This document shows, in pieces, positions 8,751-16,148 of a DNA stretch of 64,000 nucleotides. Each line of letters begins with the position of its first letter. Within the stretch, counting starts at the first letter, position 1. The DNA comes from Myxococcus stipitatus DSM 14675. GTDB taxonomy: Bacteria; Myxococcota; Myxococcia; Myxococcales; Myxococcaceae. The notes under the pieces were generated by a model. That model was not told the DNA's origin and did no database searches. It saw only the letters and a list, made by a program, of their open reading frames with translations. The translations under genes and the position numbers were made by a program. The DNA is taken from the NCBI RefSeq assembly GCF_000331735.1, contig NC_020126.1, positions 2,356,001-2,420,000 of the forward strand, written 5' to 3'.

Positions 8751-9593
8751 ATGACGAGCCACACCCTCACGCCGCGACGAAACATCGAAGAGGACGATTC
8801 ACTGGACGACTTCCAGCCCCGCGAAGTCACGCTGTCGGGTGAGACACGCAAGGTCCATGTCTCGGGGAGTGGACCCGCCGTCATCGTCATGGCGGAGACC
8901 CCGGGCATCAGCCCGCGCGTCGCCCGCTTCGCCCGCTGGGTGAGGGAGGCGGGGTTCACCGTCTGGATGCCCAGCCTCTTTGGCAAGGACGGCGCGGTGC
9001 CCACCGCGAAGGAGGGCAAGGCGGTCATTGACCGCCTGTGCATCAGCAAGGAGTTCCGGGCGCTGGGCGGAAACGCGTCGAGTCCCATCACCGTGTGGTT
9101 GAGGGCACTCGCGGCCCACGCTCACGCGGAATGTGGGGGCCCCGGGGTGGGAGCCATCGGCATGTGCACCACCGGCAACTTCGCGCTGTCGATGATGCTG
9201 GAGAAGTCCGTGCTGGCGCCGGTGCTGGCGCAGCCGTCACTGCCGCTCGATGAGCCTGGAGGCGTCAACATCTCGACGGAGGAAATGGAGGTCGTGAGGC
9301 AGCGCCTGGAGAAGGAGGACCTGTCGGTGCTCGCCTACCGGTTCGAGGGAGACGCCTACTGCAAGGCGGAGCGCTTCGCCGCCTATCAGAAGGGGCTCGG
9401 TGAGCGGTTCCACGGGCGAGTCCTGCCCGACAGCGCGGCGGGTCCGAAGTCGCCGCGCCCCGATGACTTCTTCCGCTACATCCCGACACCACACAGCGTG
9501 TTGACGGTGCACCTGGTGGACGAAGCGGGCTCGCCCACGGCGGCGGCCAGGGACGAGGTCCTGGCGTTCTTCCGGCGGCGGCTTCTGCCATAG
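8751..9593 (+). CDS. Dienelactone hydrolase family protein, copy 2
   Basis: 280 residues, the same length as copy 1 and differing at scattered positions, mostly within the first 25 residues. The nucleophile segment reads GAIGMCTTGN, again with cysteine. The start MTSHTLTPRR matches the copy 1 start. It is transcribed divergently from its likely regulator and ends at a strong shared terminator (9609-9640). Confidence 0.85.
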   Translation: MTSHTLTPRRNIEEDDSLDDFQPREVTLSGETRKVHVSGSGPAVIVMAETPGISPRVARFARWVREAGFTVWMPSLFGKDGAVPTAKEGKAVIDRLCISKEFRALGGNASSPITVWLRALAAHAHAECGGPGVGAIGMCTTGNFALSMMLEKSVLAPVLAQPSLPLDEPGGVNISTEEMEVVRQRLEKEDLSVLAYRFEGDAYCKAERFAAYQKGLGERFHGRVLPDSAAGPKSPRPDDFFRYIPTPHSVLTVHLVDEAGSPTAAARDEVLAFFRRRLLP

Positions 9594-9608
9594 CCCGCGG
9601 CGGCCGGA

Positions 9609-9640
9609 TGAGCTGCCCGGTGTCACCACCGGGCAGCTCA
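9609..9640. terminator. Bidirectional terminator hairpin
   Basis: A perfect 14-bp stem (TGAGCTGCCCGGTG and its complement) around a 4-base TCAC loop. It is placed exactly between the stops of the convergent hydrolase gene (9593) and zinc-ribbon gene (9649). No T-run follows, as is common in high-GC genomes. Confidence 0.8.
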
Positions 9641-9648
9641 TGGCCGGA

Positions 9649-10836
9649 CTACTTCCCGGACGTGGACGGCTTCTCCTCGACCACGACGGAGACCTCGCCG
9701 TCCTTCTCCTGGACGTTGTGCGTGCTGCCGATGCCGAAGCGCTGGAACTCCTCGAGGCTCTTCGGCGTGTACGTGACGTCCGGCTTCGCTTCCGCGCCCT
9801 GGAAGACCACGCTGTACGTGCCCTTGCGTGTGTCGCGTTCCTTCTCGCCATTCAGCAGCGCCTGGGCGGGCTTCAGCTCGGCCTCCGAGGGCCAGTGCGT
9901 CGTGAGCGTGTTCCCCCGGGCTTTCACGTCCCGGTCGTGGCTCCACGTCCACTCCTTCCACGCGAACCAAGGCGCCTCACGCGGCTCGCTCCGGTAGCGC
10001 GGCTCCTTGCGCGAGCGCCGCTCATCCACGTAGCGCGGCACCTTGCGCGTCTTCTTCACGGTGCAGTAGCGCGTGGTGCAGCGCTCCTCTCCTCCCGTGC
10101 AGGTCTCCTTGCACGTGGCGAAGCCGTTCTTGTTGCTCGTGCAGGTCTCCTTGCACTTCTTGGGCGTCCTGGAGCAGTCCTCGCCGCAGGCTTCCTTGTC
10201 CTTGTAGGACTCGGTCGTGTAGCCGTCCTGGCGCTTCTCCGTGTAGTAGACCGTCTCGTAGCCCGTCAGGATCTTCTCGTCGTGGTGGTGGCGCGCGCCC
10301 AGGGTCTTCACCTGGAGCGCCCCGTCGGGCCGGTCCTCGGCGAAGCCTTCCTTGTCGGTCAGCCGGTAGCGCTCCACGCTCACCGTGTGCTCCCACGTCA
10401 CGCCCTTGACGTGGAGCGCCTGCGGCTTCTCCTGCTGAGAGGCGCAGACGAAGCACGGGCAACACACGAAGACGCCGATGATGAGCGCCCAGACGTACCA
10501 CGGCAGTCGCTTGCGCTTCTTCGTCTCGGGCGGAAGCTCGGGGGGCGGCGGCGAGGGCTCCTCGGAGGGGCCCGGCAACGCGGCTCCGCAGTTCTTGCAG
10601 CTGCCATCGAAGGCTCGCTGGTCGCTCTCGCAGTAGGCACAGCGCCAGTTCGGTCCCGCCGTGGCCATCCGAAGGAGCGCTTCGTCGGTCACCGAGACCG
10701 CCGAGGACGGGTCCTCTGGCATCTCGTACTCTTCGCTGCCGTCCTTGGCGTTCTTGCACTGCTGGCACACCTGGTGCCGACCAAGGTTGCGGTGGCTGCA
10801 ACTGGAACAGCGCCAGAACATCTCGATATGCCGCAT
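9649..10836 (-). CDS. Double zinc-ribbon, single-span membrane protein; 5' end rebuilt by the prophage
   Basis: 395 residues. Two zinc-ribbon knuckles open the protein (CSSCSHRNLGRHQVCQQC and CAYCESDQRAFDGSCKNC), then a Pro-rich linker, one membrane span (WYVWALIIGVFVCCPCFVC, about residues 113-131) and a large outer domain rich in Cys, Lys and Tyr. The current ATG at 10836 lies one base outside the attachment repeat: its AT is phage DNA and its G is the last base of the repeat. AGAGG four bases upstream is phage DNA as well. The original start (MSERHIEM) is now stranded at 61,218. Function unknown. Confidence 0.8.
   Translation of the reverse strand: MRHIEMFWRCSSCSHRNLGRHQVCQQCKNAKDGSEEYEMPEDPSSAVSVTDEALLRMATAGPNWRCAYCESDQRAFDGSCKNCGAALPGPSEEPSPPPPELPPETKKRKRLPWYVWALIIGVFVCCPCFVCASQQEKPQALHVKGVTWEHTVSVERYRLTDKEGFAEDRPDGALQVKTLGARHHHDEKILTGYETVYYTEKRQDGYTTESYKDKEACGEDCSRTPKKCKETCTSNKNGFATCKETCTGGEERCTTRYCTVKKTRKVPRYVDERRSRKEPRYRSEPREAPWFAWKEWTWSHDRDVKARGNTLTTHWPSEAELKPAQALLNGEKERDTRKGTYSVVFQGAEAKPDVTYTPKSLEEFQRFGIGSTHNVQEKDGEVSVVVEEKPSTSGK
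10803..10834. repeat. attL, 32-bp core
   Basis: Identical over 32 bp to 61,179-61,210. The repeat begins TGGAACAGCGCC and ends GATATGCCGC. It lies within the first codons of the zinc-ribbon gene. Sequence diverges at once on both sides, as expected for an attachment core. Confidence 0.95.
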
Positions 10837-11134
10837 GTGTCCTCTGGTGTCCGCAGAACGCGGACTGGAGGCGTTCTGTCGAGGAGAGCCATCGGCAGAA
10901 CGCCGTGTCCGTGTTCTGGAATCGGGCGAATTGGGAGGTCAATCAGGCAGAGGTTGGGCAGATGCCCAGATCTCTCGCCCTGGGACTGGCAGAGTGGCCT
11001 GGCCGTTGCTGAGTCCTTTTCGTGACTCAGCCGGTTGCCCGCACGTCAGGGGCCTCGGTATCCTGAGTCCACGTCCCGATATCGGCCGGGGTTCAGGCAC
11101 ACCAGGGGGATCAGATGGACGCCACCACACCACC
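10837..11134. promoter_or_regulatory. Left-end control region with two GTTCTG inverted-repeat sites
   Basis: No gene. It contains CAGAAC-N13-GTTCTG at 10854-10878 and CAGAAC-N11-GTTCTG at 10896-10918; the latter is base-for-base the same 23 bp as 34596-34618. Both lie directly upstream of the rebuilt start of the host zinc-ribbon gene. Further right, 11009-11030 is a 7-bp hairpin (CTGAGTC, 8-base loop, GACTCAG), possibly ending transcripts of the 11135 gene. Confidence 0.6.
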
Positions 11135-11494
11135 TCAGTCTTTCTGCACGACCTTGTACTTCCGCGGCTTGGCCCGGTAGTTCGTGTTCGCGCGACAGTT
11201 GACGCACCAGGATTGGGGGAGGGGTTTGCCGCGGCTGCTGCGCAGCCCGAAGTCCGGGTCGACTGGCCCTTCGTGGTCGCAGTTGGTGCAGGTCCGACGA
11301 ACCTGCGTCCAGTCGATGACTTCAACGCGCTTCCGGACTGCCTCGAGCAGGGCGTAGAGGTCGTCGCGACTCCACGTCTCCGCGATCCCAGTGATGAGGG
11401 CGTCCTGCCAGTCCTCATACTTTGGTCCCGACACCCCTCGCACGAGTCCGACCGCGATCTCTCGTGCGAGATCCTCCTTATTCCTGCCTGTCAT
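11135..11494 (-). CDS. Phage zinc-ribbon protein, unknown function
   Basis: 119 residues. The N-terminal helical half (NKEDLAREIAVGLVRGVSG) is followed by a four-cysteine zinc ribbon (CTNCDH...WCVNCRA) and a basic tail (KPRKYKVVQKD). It is the last leftward gene before attL and lies 300 bp from it. No family recognised; the basic tail and zinc ribbon suggest nucleic-acid contact. Confidence 0.6.
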   Translation of the reverse strand: MTGRNKEDLAREIAVGLVRGVSGPKYEDWQDALITGIAETWSRDDLYALLEAVRKRVEVIDWTQVRRTCTNCDHEGPVDPDFGLRSSRGKPLPQSWCVNCRANTNYRAKPRKYKVVQKD

Positions 11495-11571
11495 CTTTTT
11501 GCAGCTCCCATCGGGGTTGGGGCGAGCGGCTACTGCTTAGCGGCGGGGATCCGCCGGGTCAACACATCCAT

Positions 11572-11584
11572 GTTCTGAGTTCTG
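11572..11584. promoter_or_regulatory. Tandem GTTCTG heptad site
   Basis: GTTCTGAGTTCTG, two direct half-sites at 7-bp period, 40 bp upstream of the rightward gene at 11625. The same tandem arrangement occurs at 30460-30472 and, with an 8-bp offset to an inverted half-site, at 43864-43890 and 56890-56916. Confidence 0.5.
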
Positions 11585-11624
11585 ATTGAAAAAACCCAGG
11601 AAACCATGCACGGGAATTAAAACG

Positions 11625-11855
11625 ATGAATTCGCCAAACCTTGTGAGCGCTGTCGAAGAAATCACAGAATGCGACTCCAAAGGTAATCCGACCCGGCCCG
11701 TTGCCTCCGCGGGTGACCGGGGGATTGTACTGGAGGTGCATCGCGACTGCTACACTGTAAAGTGGGAGCGGTCCGGACTAATCTGCGATTGCGACTTTGG
11801 ACAGGTCCGGCTGATCCTGCCCTCGCTCAGTCCAGACGCCACGCTCCATCAATGA
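11625..11855 (+). CDS. Small SH3/KOW-like protein
   Basis: 76 residues from ATG 11625 (MNSPNLVSAVEEIT). The middle part GDRGIVLEVHRDCYTVKW has the beta-strand spacing of small SH3-like barrels. It is one of three rightward islands inside the leftward late region and has a GTTCTG tandem site upstream. Its last 29 bp overlap the end of the convergent 513-residue gene. A TTG at 11586 is an alternative start. Function unknown; host expression from the prophage is possible. Confidence 0.5.
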   Translation: MNSPNLVSAVEEITECDSKGNPTRPVASAGDRGIVLEVHRDCYTVKWERSGLICDCDFGQVRLILPSLSPDATLHQ

Positions 11856-13368
11856 CGGTTAGGAGCGCTCGAGCGCCAGTCGCGTAGACGGCGCAGTGTG
11901 TGTTGAGCCAACCGCCCGGCCCGGCGGTGTACTCAAGCCTCAATGGAGTGCTGGTTCCACACTGGTAGTGTCCGTCGCAAACTCCGGGAGTGTGGCTGTG
12001 TCCGCTGATGACACGCGAGCCCAACCGGGACAGGTTTCGCAAGCTTCCTCGCGCACCATTCGGGCCCCGGTGGCCGTGCATCCCGACTTCGCTCTCGCCG
12101 AGAACAAGCGACTCATTGCGGCCCAGGCACCGGATGTTCGCGTCGCCGCGGAGCTGCGCCACCCAGTACGCCCACGCGTCGGCGTACTCCGCTCCGCCAC
12201 CGGTCATCGTCGCGGACTCAAGCAGCACACGCGCTGTCTCGAGGTAGAACGCTGCATTGCGCGTGTCGTGGCGCCAGTCCGTTGACCGGACCCACCGCGC
12301 CAAAAAGTCGCCGTGGTTGCTGTCCACCAGGACAGACTGACGTCCGCGCGTGCGGTCAGCGACGAATCTGACGGCGTGCTCCACCTCCGCGCGCACGTCG
12401 CCCAGGCCCGCGCGCGACTTCGCCGCGGCGATGAACGGGTCCCCGTGGTGGTGAGGGTTGACGCTGTATCCGTCCAAGATGTCGTGCCACACCAGCGTGC
12501 GTGGATTGAGCACGTCGACGATGCCGGCGGGGCCGAACGTGGCACGGTCCACCGCCGGGCAGGCGAAGCGCGCGTGCGTGTCACCCATCACCAGGCCGAG
12601 CGCGGGCGGGGCCTTGCGCACGCCAGCAGAGGTGTAGAGCGTGGCCAGGTCGATGAACTCGCCGGTCTCCCGGTCCGCGTTGAGCTGGCGCAGGTGGAAG
12701 CGCGAGCCGTCGAGCTCGACGACGACAGCCCCCAGGTAGTGGTGGAACGCGCCGATGGCGCCGGCTTTGGTGTCGGTGAAGTTGGGGACGGTGCACGCGC
12801 CCGTGGTGCTCAGAATCTTCGGCGTCCGGCCGCTCGGCACCGGCACCGACCGGAGCGCCATCTTGGTATGGCCGATGAGACAGGACTCGCCACCCGTCAG
12901 CGACTCGAACCCGGCGAGCGGGTCCCGCGCCGTCGGTTGCGTCTTGACGTCGGCGGCCAGCACCAGGTGCGGACCGAGCCGCTGGCGCGTGTTGCACAAG
13001 TACGGCACCACCTCGGGCGCCCACCACTCGTCAGTGTCCTGGGACTGGGTCCACTGGGATGTGGGGTTGCGGTAGCGGAGGGGCACGACCACGAGCTCCG
13101 CGCGCAGGTGCTTCGCGGCGACGCGAAGCGCGGCCCAGAGGCCGGCGTGCACGGGTGTCGCGTTCTGCGCGCTGGTGATGAGCAGCCGGCGGGCGGTGAG
13201 CTTGCGGTCGAACCGCTGCGGCGCCTCGAGGGCGACTGGAGCCACTCCCTCACGGCAGGCGCGACACACGGGCCGACGGCCACCCTTGCACCGCGGCGAC
13301 TTGTCGTAGGCCGTCAGCGGCTTGGGAGCGCAACACCTGGTGCATACGCGCGTGGGATTGGGGCTCAT
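11827..13368 (-). CDS. T5 A1-like protein: zinc-ribbon plus metallophosphoesterase
   Basis: 513 residues. A treble-clef-like zinc ribbon opens the protein (CTRCCAPKPL, then CRACR at about residue 35). The rest shows the calcineurin-type metal ligands in order: GDTHAR near residue 258, HDILDGY near 295, DSNHGDF near 350 and GHSHTP near 457. This layout matches the A1 proteins of T5-like phages, proposed to drive host DNA degradation or second-step DNA transfer. Here it closes a temperate-phage late operon, downstream of lysis. Start MSPNPTRVC overlaps the upstream stop by 4 bp. Confidence 0.7.
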   Translation of the reverse strand: MSPNPTRVCTRCCAPKPLTAYDKSPRCKGGRRPVCRACREGVAPVALEAPQRFDRKLTARRLLITSAQNATPVHAGLWAALRVAAKHLRAELVVVPLRYRNPTSQWTQSQDTDEWWAPEVVPYLCNTRQRLGPHLVLAADVKTQPTARDPLAGFESLTGGESCLIGHTKMALRSVPVPSGRTPKILSTTGACTVPNFTDTKAGAIGAFHHYLGAVVVELDGSRFHLRQLNADRETGEFIDLATLYTSAGVRKAPPALGLVMGDTHARFACPAVDRATFGPAGIVDVLNPRTLVWHDILDGYSVNPHHHGDPFIAAAKSRAGLGDVRAEVEHAVRFVADRTRGRQSVLVDSNHGDFLARWVRSTDWRHDTRNAAFYLETARVLLESATMTGGGAEYADAWAYWVAQLRGDANIRCLGRNESLVLGESEVGMHGHRGPNGARGSLRNLSRLGSRVISGHSHTPGVCDGHYQCGTSTPLRLEYTAGPGGWLNTHCAVYATGARALLTVIDGAWRLD

Positions 13369-13694
13369 CGCTGGGCGCTCCGTTGCGCGAGGTGCTCATT
13401 CCAGCGGGCGAAGTATGCGCGCAACCCATCGCGCTCCAGCTCGACAGCGCCCCACGCGAGCGCATCGGCACGCACGGGTGGCGTCAAGTCGTAATGTGGC
13501 TTGCTCGCATTGGGCGGGGCTTGGAACCACTCGCGCTTCAGGCCGATGCGTGCGGCCATGGCATGCAACTCAGCTTCGCCGTCTGGGTCGCAAAGGAGGT
13601 GACACCAACGGTGGCCGTGGCGCGCACCTGCCCGACGGGTCGCCGGATCCTTCGGAGGCGGATGTGGAACGAGCTGGTCAACGTAGACGGTCAT
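13365..13694 (-). CDS. DUF4031 protein
   Basis: 109 residues. MTVYVDQLVPHP at the start, then HLLCDPDGEAELHAMAARIG and LKREWFQAPPNASKPHYDLT, which is the conserved body of DUF4031, a small family widespread in phages and Actinobacteria with no known activity. It overlaps the downstream metallophosphoesterase start by 4 bp, so the two are translationally coupled. Confidence 0.8.
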   Translation of the reverse strand: MTVYVDQLVPHPPPKDPATRRAGARHGHRWCHLLCDPDGEAELHAMAARIGLKREWFQAPPNASKPHYDLTPPVRADALAWGAVELERDGLRAYFARWNEHLAQRSAQR

Positions 13695-13698
13695 CGCG

Positions 13699-14214
13699 TC
13701 ACCACTCCACCGAAAGCGAGACGCCGGCCGTAGCCGGCGCCCCGGGGCCCGTGGGAATGAGGGTCCAGGCGCCGGCCGACACGGGCCCCCACAGCCGGCG
13801 CTGGATATGACCGCCCACCAGGACAGGGCTGGGATTCAGCCGCACCGGGACGCCCACGAGCAGCGACGCGCGCCAGGCCGGCGCGGGCGCGGGTGTCTCC
13901 ACCCGGTGGACGTCAACGGTGCGCTCGGCGGCGGTGGCCACCTCCGCGCGCTCAACGCGCGCCGTGTCCGCGCGCTCGACCTCGCGCACGCGCACGGTGC
14001 CGTCCGGCGTCTCCAAGCGGTCGCGGTAGACCACCCGCGTCTGGACCTCCGCGGCCTCGCGCACGGTGACGACGCGGACACGGTCCTGGTAGACGACTTC
14101 CTCCTGGACGACGACCTCGGGCTCGGGCGTCGTCGCGGTGAGTCGACCGAGGCCGTAGCCAAGCACGGCGCACGGGACGGTGAGCGCCGCCGTGATGAGG
14201 ATGCGGCGGTTCAT
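13699..14214 (-). CDS. Membrane-anchored late protein, spanin-like layout
   Basis: 171 residues: a single N-terminal membrane anchor (MNRRILITAALTVPCAVLGY), then a long Val/Arg/Glu-rich segment of regular spacing that could form an extended or coiled rod (about residues 35-105), then a small beta-rich end. The size, anchor and place two genes below the lysozyme fit an inner-membrane spanin, but no spanin family is recognised. Overlaps the upstream gene by ATGA. Confidence 0.5.
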   Translation of the reverse strand: MNRRILITAALTVPCAVLGYGLGRLTATTPEPEVVVQEEVVYQDRVRVVTVREAAEVQTRVVYRDRLETPDGTVRVREVERADTARVERAEVATAAERTVDVHRVETPAPAPAWRASLLVGVPVRLNPSPVLVGGHIQRRLWGPVSAGAWTLIPTGPGAPATAGVSLSVEW

Positions 14215-14531
14215 TGGCGCGTCTCCTCGAAACGTTCGCAGGTCGAGCACTCCCAGCACTGGGGGCTGTGCCCCGGGCCGTGCTCCGCTTGGAGGTGGCC
14301 GCACTTGCACAAACCAACGGGCGCACGTTCCAGCACCGTGTTGATGGCGTCGCTGTCCGCGATGCATGCCTCACACTGCGCACGCGGGCGGCCACCATGA
14401 GTGCACTCCCAAACGCGCGCCTGGAGTCGCGATGCGAGGAAGCGCGCCGCGGAGGCAAGGGGCGGGAAGTTGCACTGGTCAATCAGGTCGAAATGGCCGT
14501 CACACCCGCACGGCATCCGGTCGGCGCTCAT
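14211..14531 (-). CDS. Cysteine-rich zinc-binding protein
   Basis: 106 residues with twelve cysteines. Pairs are visible as CECTHG-like WECTHGGRPRAQCEAC and CKCGHLQAEHG plus CWECSTCERF, so two zinc sites are likely. Start overlaps the zinc-knuckle gene stop (ATGA). No family recognised. Part of a run of small zinc proteins between the lysozyme and the A1-like gene. Confidence 0.6.
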   Translation of the reverse strand: MSADRMPCGCDGHFDLIDQCNFPPLASAARFLASRLQARVWECTHGGRPRAQCEACIADSDAINTVLERAPVGLCKCGHLQAEHGPGHSPQCWECSTCERFEETRQ

Positions 14532-14743
14532 CGTCCACCGTCCTTCACGAAGTCATCGGCGACGGAACTGGGGTTCCATGCCCGCGCGGCATTCCCGCCG
14601 AACGTCTTCGGGCACGCCTTGATGTTGTGGTCGTTCCCGCCGCAGTACGTGCACCGCATTCGCGCTCGGGCCGCGGAGCCGCTCCAAGTGCTCGGGCAGG
14701 TGGCCCGCGTATGCAGACCGCTTCCGCAGAAACCGCAGTTCAC
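14528..14743 (-). CDS. Tandem CCHC zinc-knuckle protein
   Basis: 71 residues from a GTG overlapping the upstream stop (GTGA at 14743-14740). Two perfect C-X2-C-X4-H-X4-C knuckles are present, CGFCGSGLHTRATC and CTYCGGNDHNIKAC, the pattern of retroviral nucleocapsid proteins and of some single-stranded RNA or DNA binders. Such pairs are uncommon in bacteria. Probably binds single-stranded nucleic acid; its role in the late operon is unknown. Confidence 0.65.
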   Translation of the reverse strand: MNCGFCGSGLHTRATCPSTWSGSAARARMRCTYCGGNDHNIKACPKTFGGNAARAWNPSSVADDFVKDGGR

Positions 14744-15168
14744 TGGCACCCCTCCGCTTCGAGAATCTCCACAGGCACGATTGCGTCGGGCGTCGACTCG
14801 CAGGCCGCCCAGAGGTGCCACGCCTCTTCGGCGTCCATCTCCCCGTTGGTCGGGCACAGGTAGCCGTCACCAACCCAGACGGCGAGGTGTCCGTGCTCGG
14901 CATCCGCCCAGGGCCACACGTACACAAGGCCGCACGGCACGAACCCTTCGACCTCCGCGATGGGCGTCAGATTGCCCACGCGCACGCGGCCGGCGCCGAG
15001 CGCGCGGAGAATCCGAATCGCGTCACCTACCGAGGACGCGCCCCACTTCCCCAGCGCCTCGCACACCTTGCGCTCGCTCACGCCCGTGAGCATCGACACG
15101 CACGCCTGCACGCAGGTGGTGGGCCGCGACTGGCGCACGAGCGCCACGTGGCCGACGAGCGAGTTCAC
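14740..15168 (-). CDS. C39/papain-like cysteine peptidase fold protein
   Basis: 142 residues from a GTG that overlaps the lysozyme stop (GTGA). SRPTTCVQACVSMLTG near residue 15 has the Gln/Cys arrangement of C39-type peptidases, and HGHLAVWVGDGYLCPTNGE carries the catalytic histidine and the Asp/Asn. Phages use such proteins as late peptidases or structural relatives; it lacks a signal peptide, so it would act in the cytoplasm or after lysis. Confidence 0.65.
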   Translation of the reverse strand: MNSLVGHVALVRQSRPTTCVQACVSMLTGVSERKVCEALGKWGASSVGDAIRILRALGAGRVRVGNLTPIAEVEGFVPCGLVYVWPWADAEHGHLAVWVGDGYLCPTNGEMDAEEAWHLWAACESTPDAIVPVEILEAEGCQ

Positions 15169-15605
15169 GCCGGCTCCAGGAACAGCGCGGCCTCTTCGGC
15201 TCGGCGCTTCACGAGGCCGGGCAGCTTCACGCCCTTCGCGTGGACCCACTTCGCGAACTCGGTGGCAGCCGCGTCCCAATCTTGCGCGAGAAGCTTCTTG
15301 CGCAAGGTGCTTTGCGTGAACGCCTCCACACCGATGTTGAACGTCAGAGAGACACAGGCGGAGAACTGGTTCTCCGTCATGAGAGCGACCACGCCTGGTA
15401 GGGCGAACTCCACCCCACGCTCGAACCGATCCAGATCAACGGACAGAATCGCTTCCGCCTGGTGCTCAGTGATGCGCTGCCCCTCGCGCACGTCCCCGGT
15501 GTGCCCGTAGCCGATAGTCCAGACGCCGGCCGGGCACCGGTACGCGTTGAGACGCATCCCTTCGTGGCGCTTGATGAGTGCGACACCCTTCGCGTTTGTC
15601 TTCAT
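15165..15605 (-). CDS. Endolysin, GH24 (T4-type) lysozyme
   Basis: 146 residues. KRHEGMRLNAYRCPAGVWTI contains the catalytic glutamate, YGHTGDV the following His/Thr/Asp region, and NQFSACVSLTFNIG and LVKRRAEEAALF complete the GH24 fold. It cleaves peptidoglycan glycan strands at the end of infection. No signal peptide or SAR anchor, so release should depend on a holin; the gene two upstream is the candidate. It overlaps a 56-residue gene by 4 bp. Confidence 0.92.
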   Translation of the reverse strand: MKTNAKGVALIKRHEGMRLNAYRCPAGVWTIGYGHTGDVREGQRITEHQAEAILSVDLDRFERGVEFALPGVVALMTENQFSACVSLTFNIGVEAFTQSTLRKKLLAQDWDAAATEFAKWVHAKGVKLPGLVKRRAEEAALFLEPA

Positions 15606-15772
15606 GGCTTCACCTCTGGAGGTGATTGACTTTCATCAGCGCGGAGGCGCGACACGATGGCGTCAACGCGAGCCTCAGCCGCCTCGAGCGTCACTCTCAT
15701 GCCCTCAACGAAACGCGCGAGGGCGACTTGCTCCGGTGTCGGGGACTTTGGCTTGCGACGAAAGAGACCCAT
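15602..15772 (-). CDS. Small helical lysis-cassette protein
   Basis: 56 residues: basic start MGLFRRKPKSPTPEQ then one long helix (VALARFVEGMRVTLEAAEAR) and a Pro-rich tail. Its ATG overlaps the stop of the holin-like gene and its stop overlaps the lysozyme ATG, so it is translated between them. Unknown function. Confidence 0.6.
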   Translation of the reverse strand: MGLFRRKPKSPTPEQVALARFVEGMRVTLEAAEARVDAIVSRLRADESQSPPEVKP

Positions 15773-16029
15773 CACGACGGGCCTCCGTGTCGGTTGAGGA
15801 CGGCGCGCTCCATCAACCCCAAGGCGTCCACGAGCTTGGTCGCGAGCGGCGCCACCAGCATGGCTGTCTGGAGATGTGCGTCGTGCTGGGCTTGCATGGC
15901 TGCGGTATGCGCCTGCATCTGAGCGATGTAGGCGCGCCCCAGCCAGCCGAGGGCCAGCACGCACACCGCCAGCATCGCCCCGGCGGGACTGTCCTTGATA
16001 GCCGATGCGAGGGAGGGGATGTTGTCCAT
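15772..16029 (-). CDS. Holin-like single-span membrane protein
   Basis: 85 residues, one hydrophobic span (AGAMLAVCVLALGWLGRAYI, residues 16-35), then a His/Gln-rich helix with repeated MQAH-type turns and a charged end. It stands directly upstream of the lysozyme with overlapping frames, as holins do, though no holin family is recognised. The ATG follows the GTTCTG promoter-operator by one base, so the message would have an extremely short leader. Confidence 0.6.
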   Translation of the reverse strand: MDNIPSLASAIKDSPAGAMLAVCVLALGWLGRAYIAQMQAHTAAMQAQHDAHLQTAMLVAPLATKLVDALGLMERAVLNRHGGPS

Positions 16030-16030
16030 G

Positions 16031-16060
16031 CAGAACACGGATAGCACTTTTCGCGTTCTG
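16031..16060 (-). promoter_or_regulatory. 30-bp promoter-operator of the lysis genes (CAGAAC-N18-GTTCTG)
   Basis: On the minus strand the half-sites enclose TGCTAT (16046-16041), a likely -10 box, 11 bases before the ATG of the holin-like gene. The same 30-bp layout, with CGAA after the first half-site and TGCTATC at identical spacing, recurs at 49071-49100 and 54383-54412. Confidence 0.65.
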
Positions 16061-16148
16061 CACAAGCCGCCAGACCACCTCCTACTCCGGGGGGATTTGC
16101 ACCCTGCCCAACGTGCGCTTAGATCGCGCTCGTCAGGGGGACCACAAC

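Noticed and set aside
10854..10918. LexA/SOS boxes
   Set aside because: The published Myxococcus-type LexA box ends in GTTCAG with a different left half; the sites here need GTTCTG and vary in spacing.
13699..14214. Confident spanin call
   Set aside because: Topology and location fit, but no outer-membrane partner with a lipobox was found nested or adjacent; kept as layout only.
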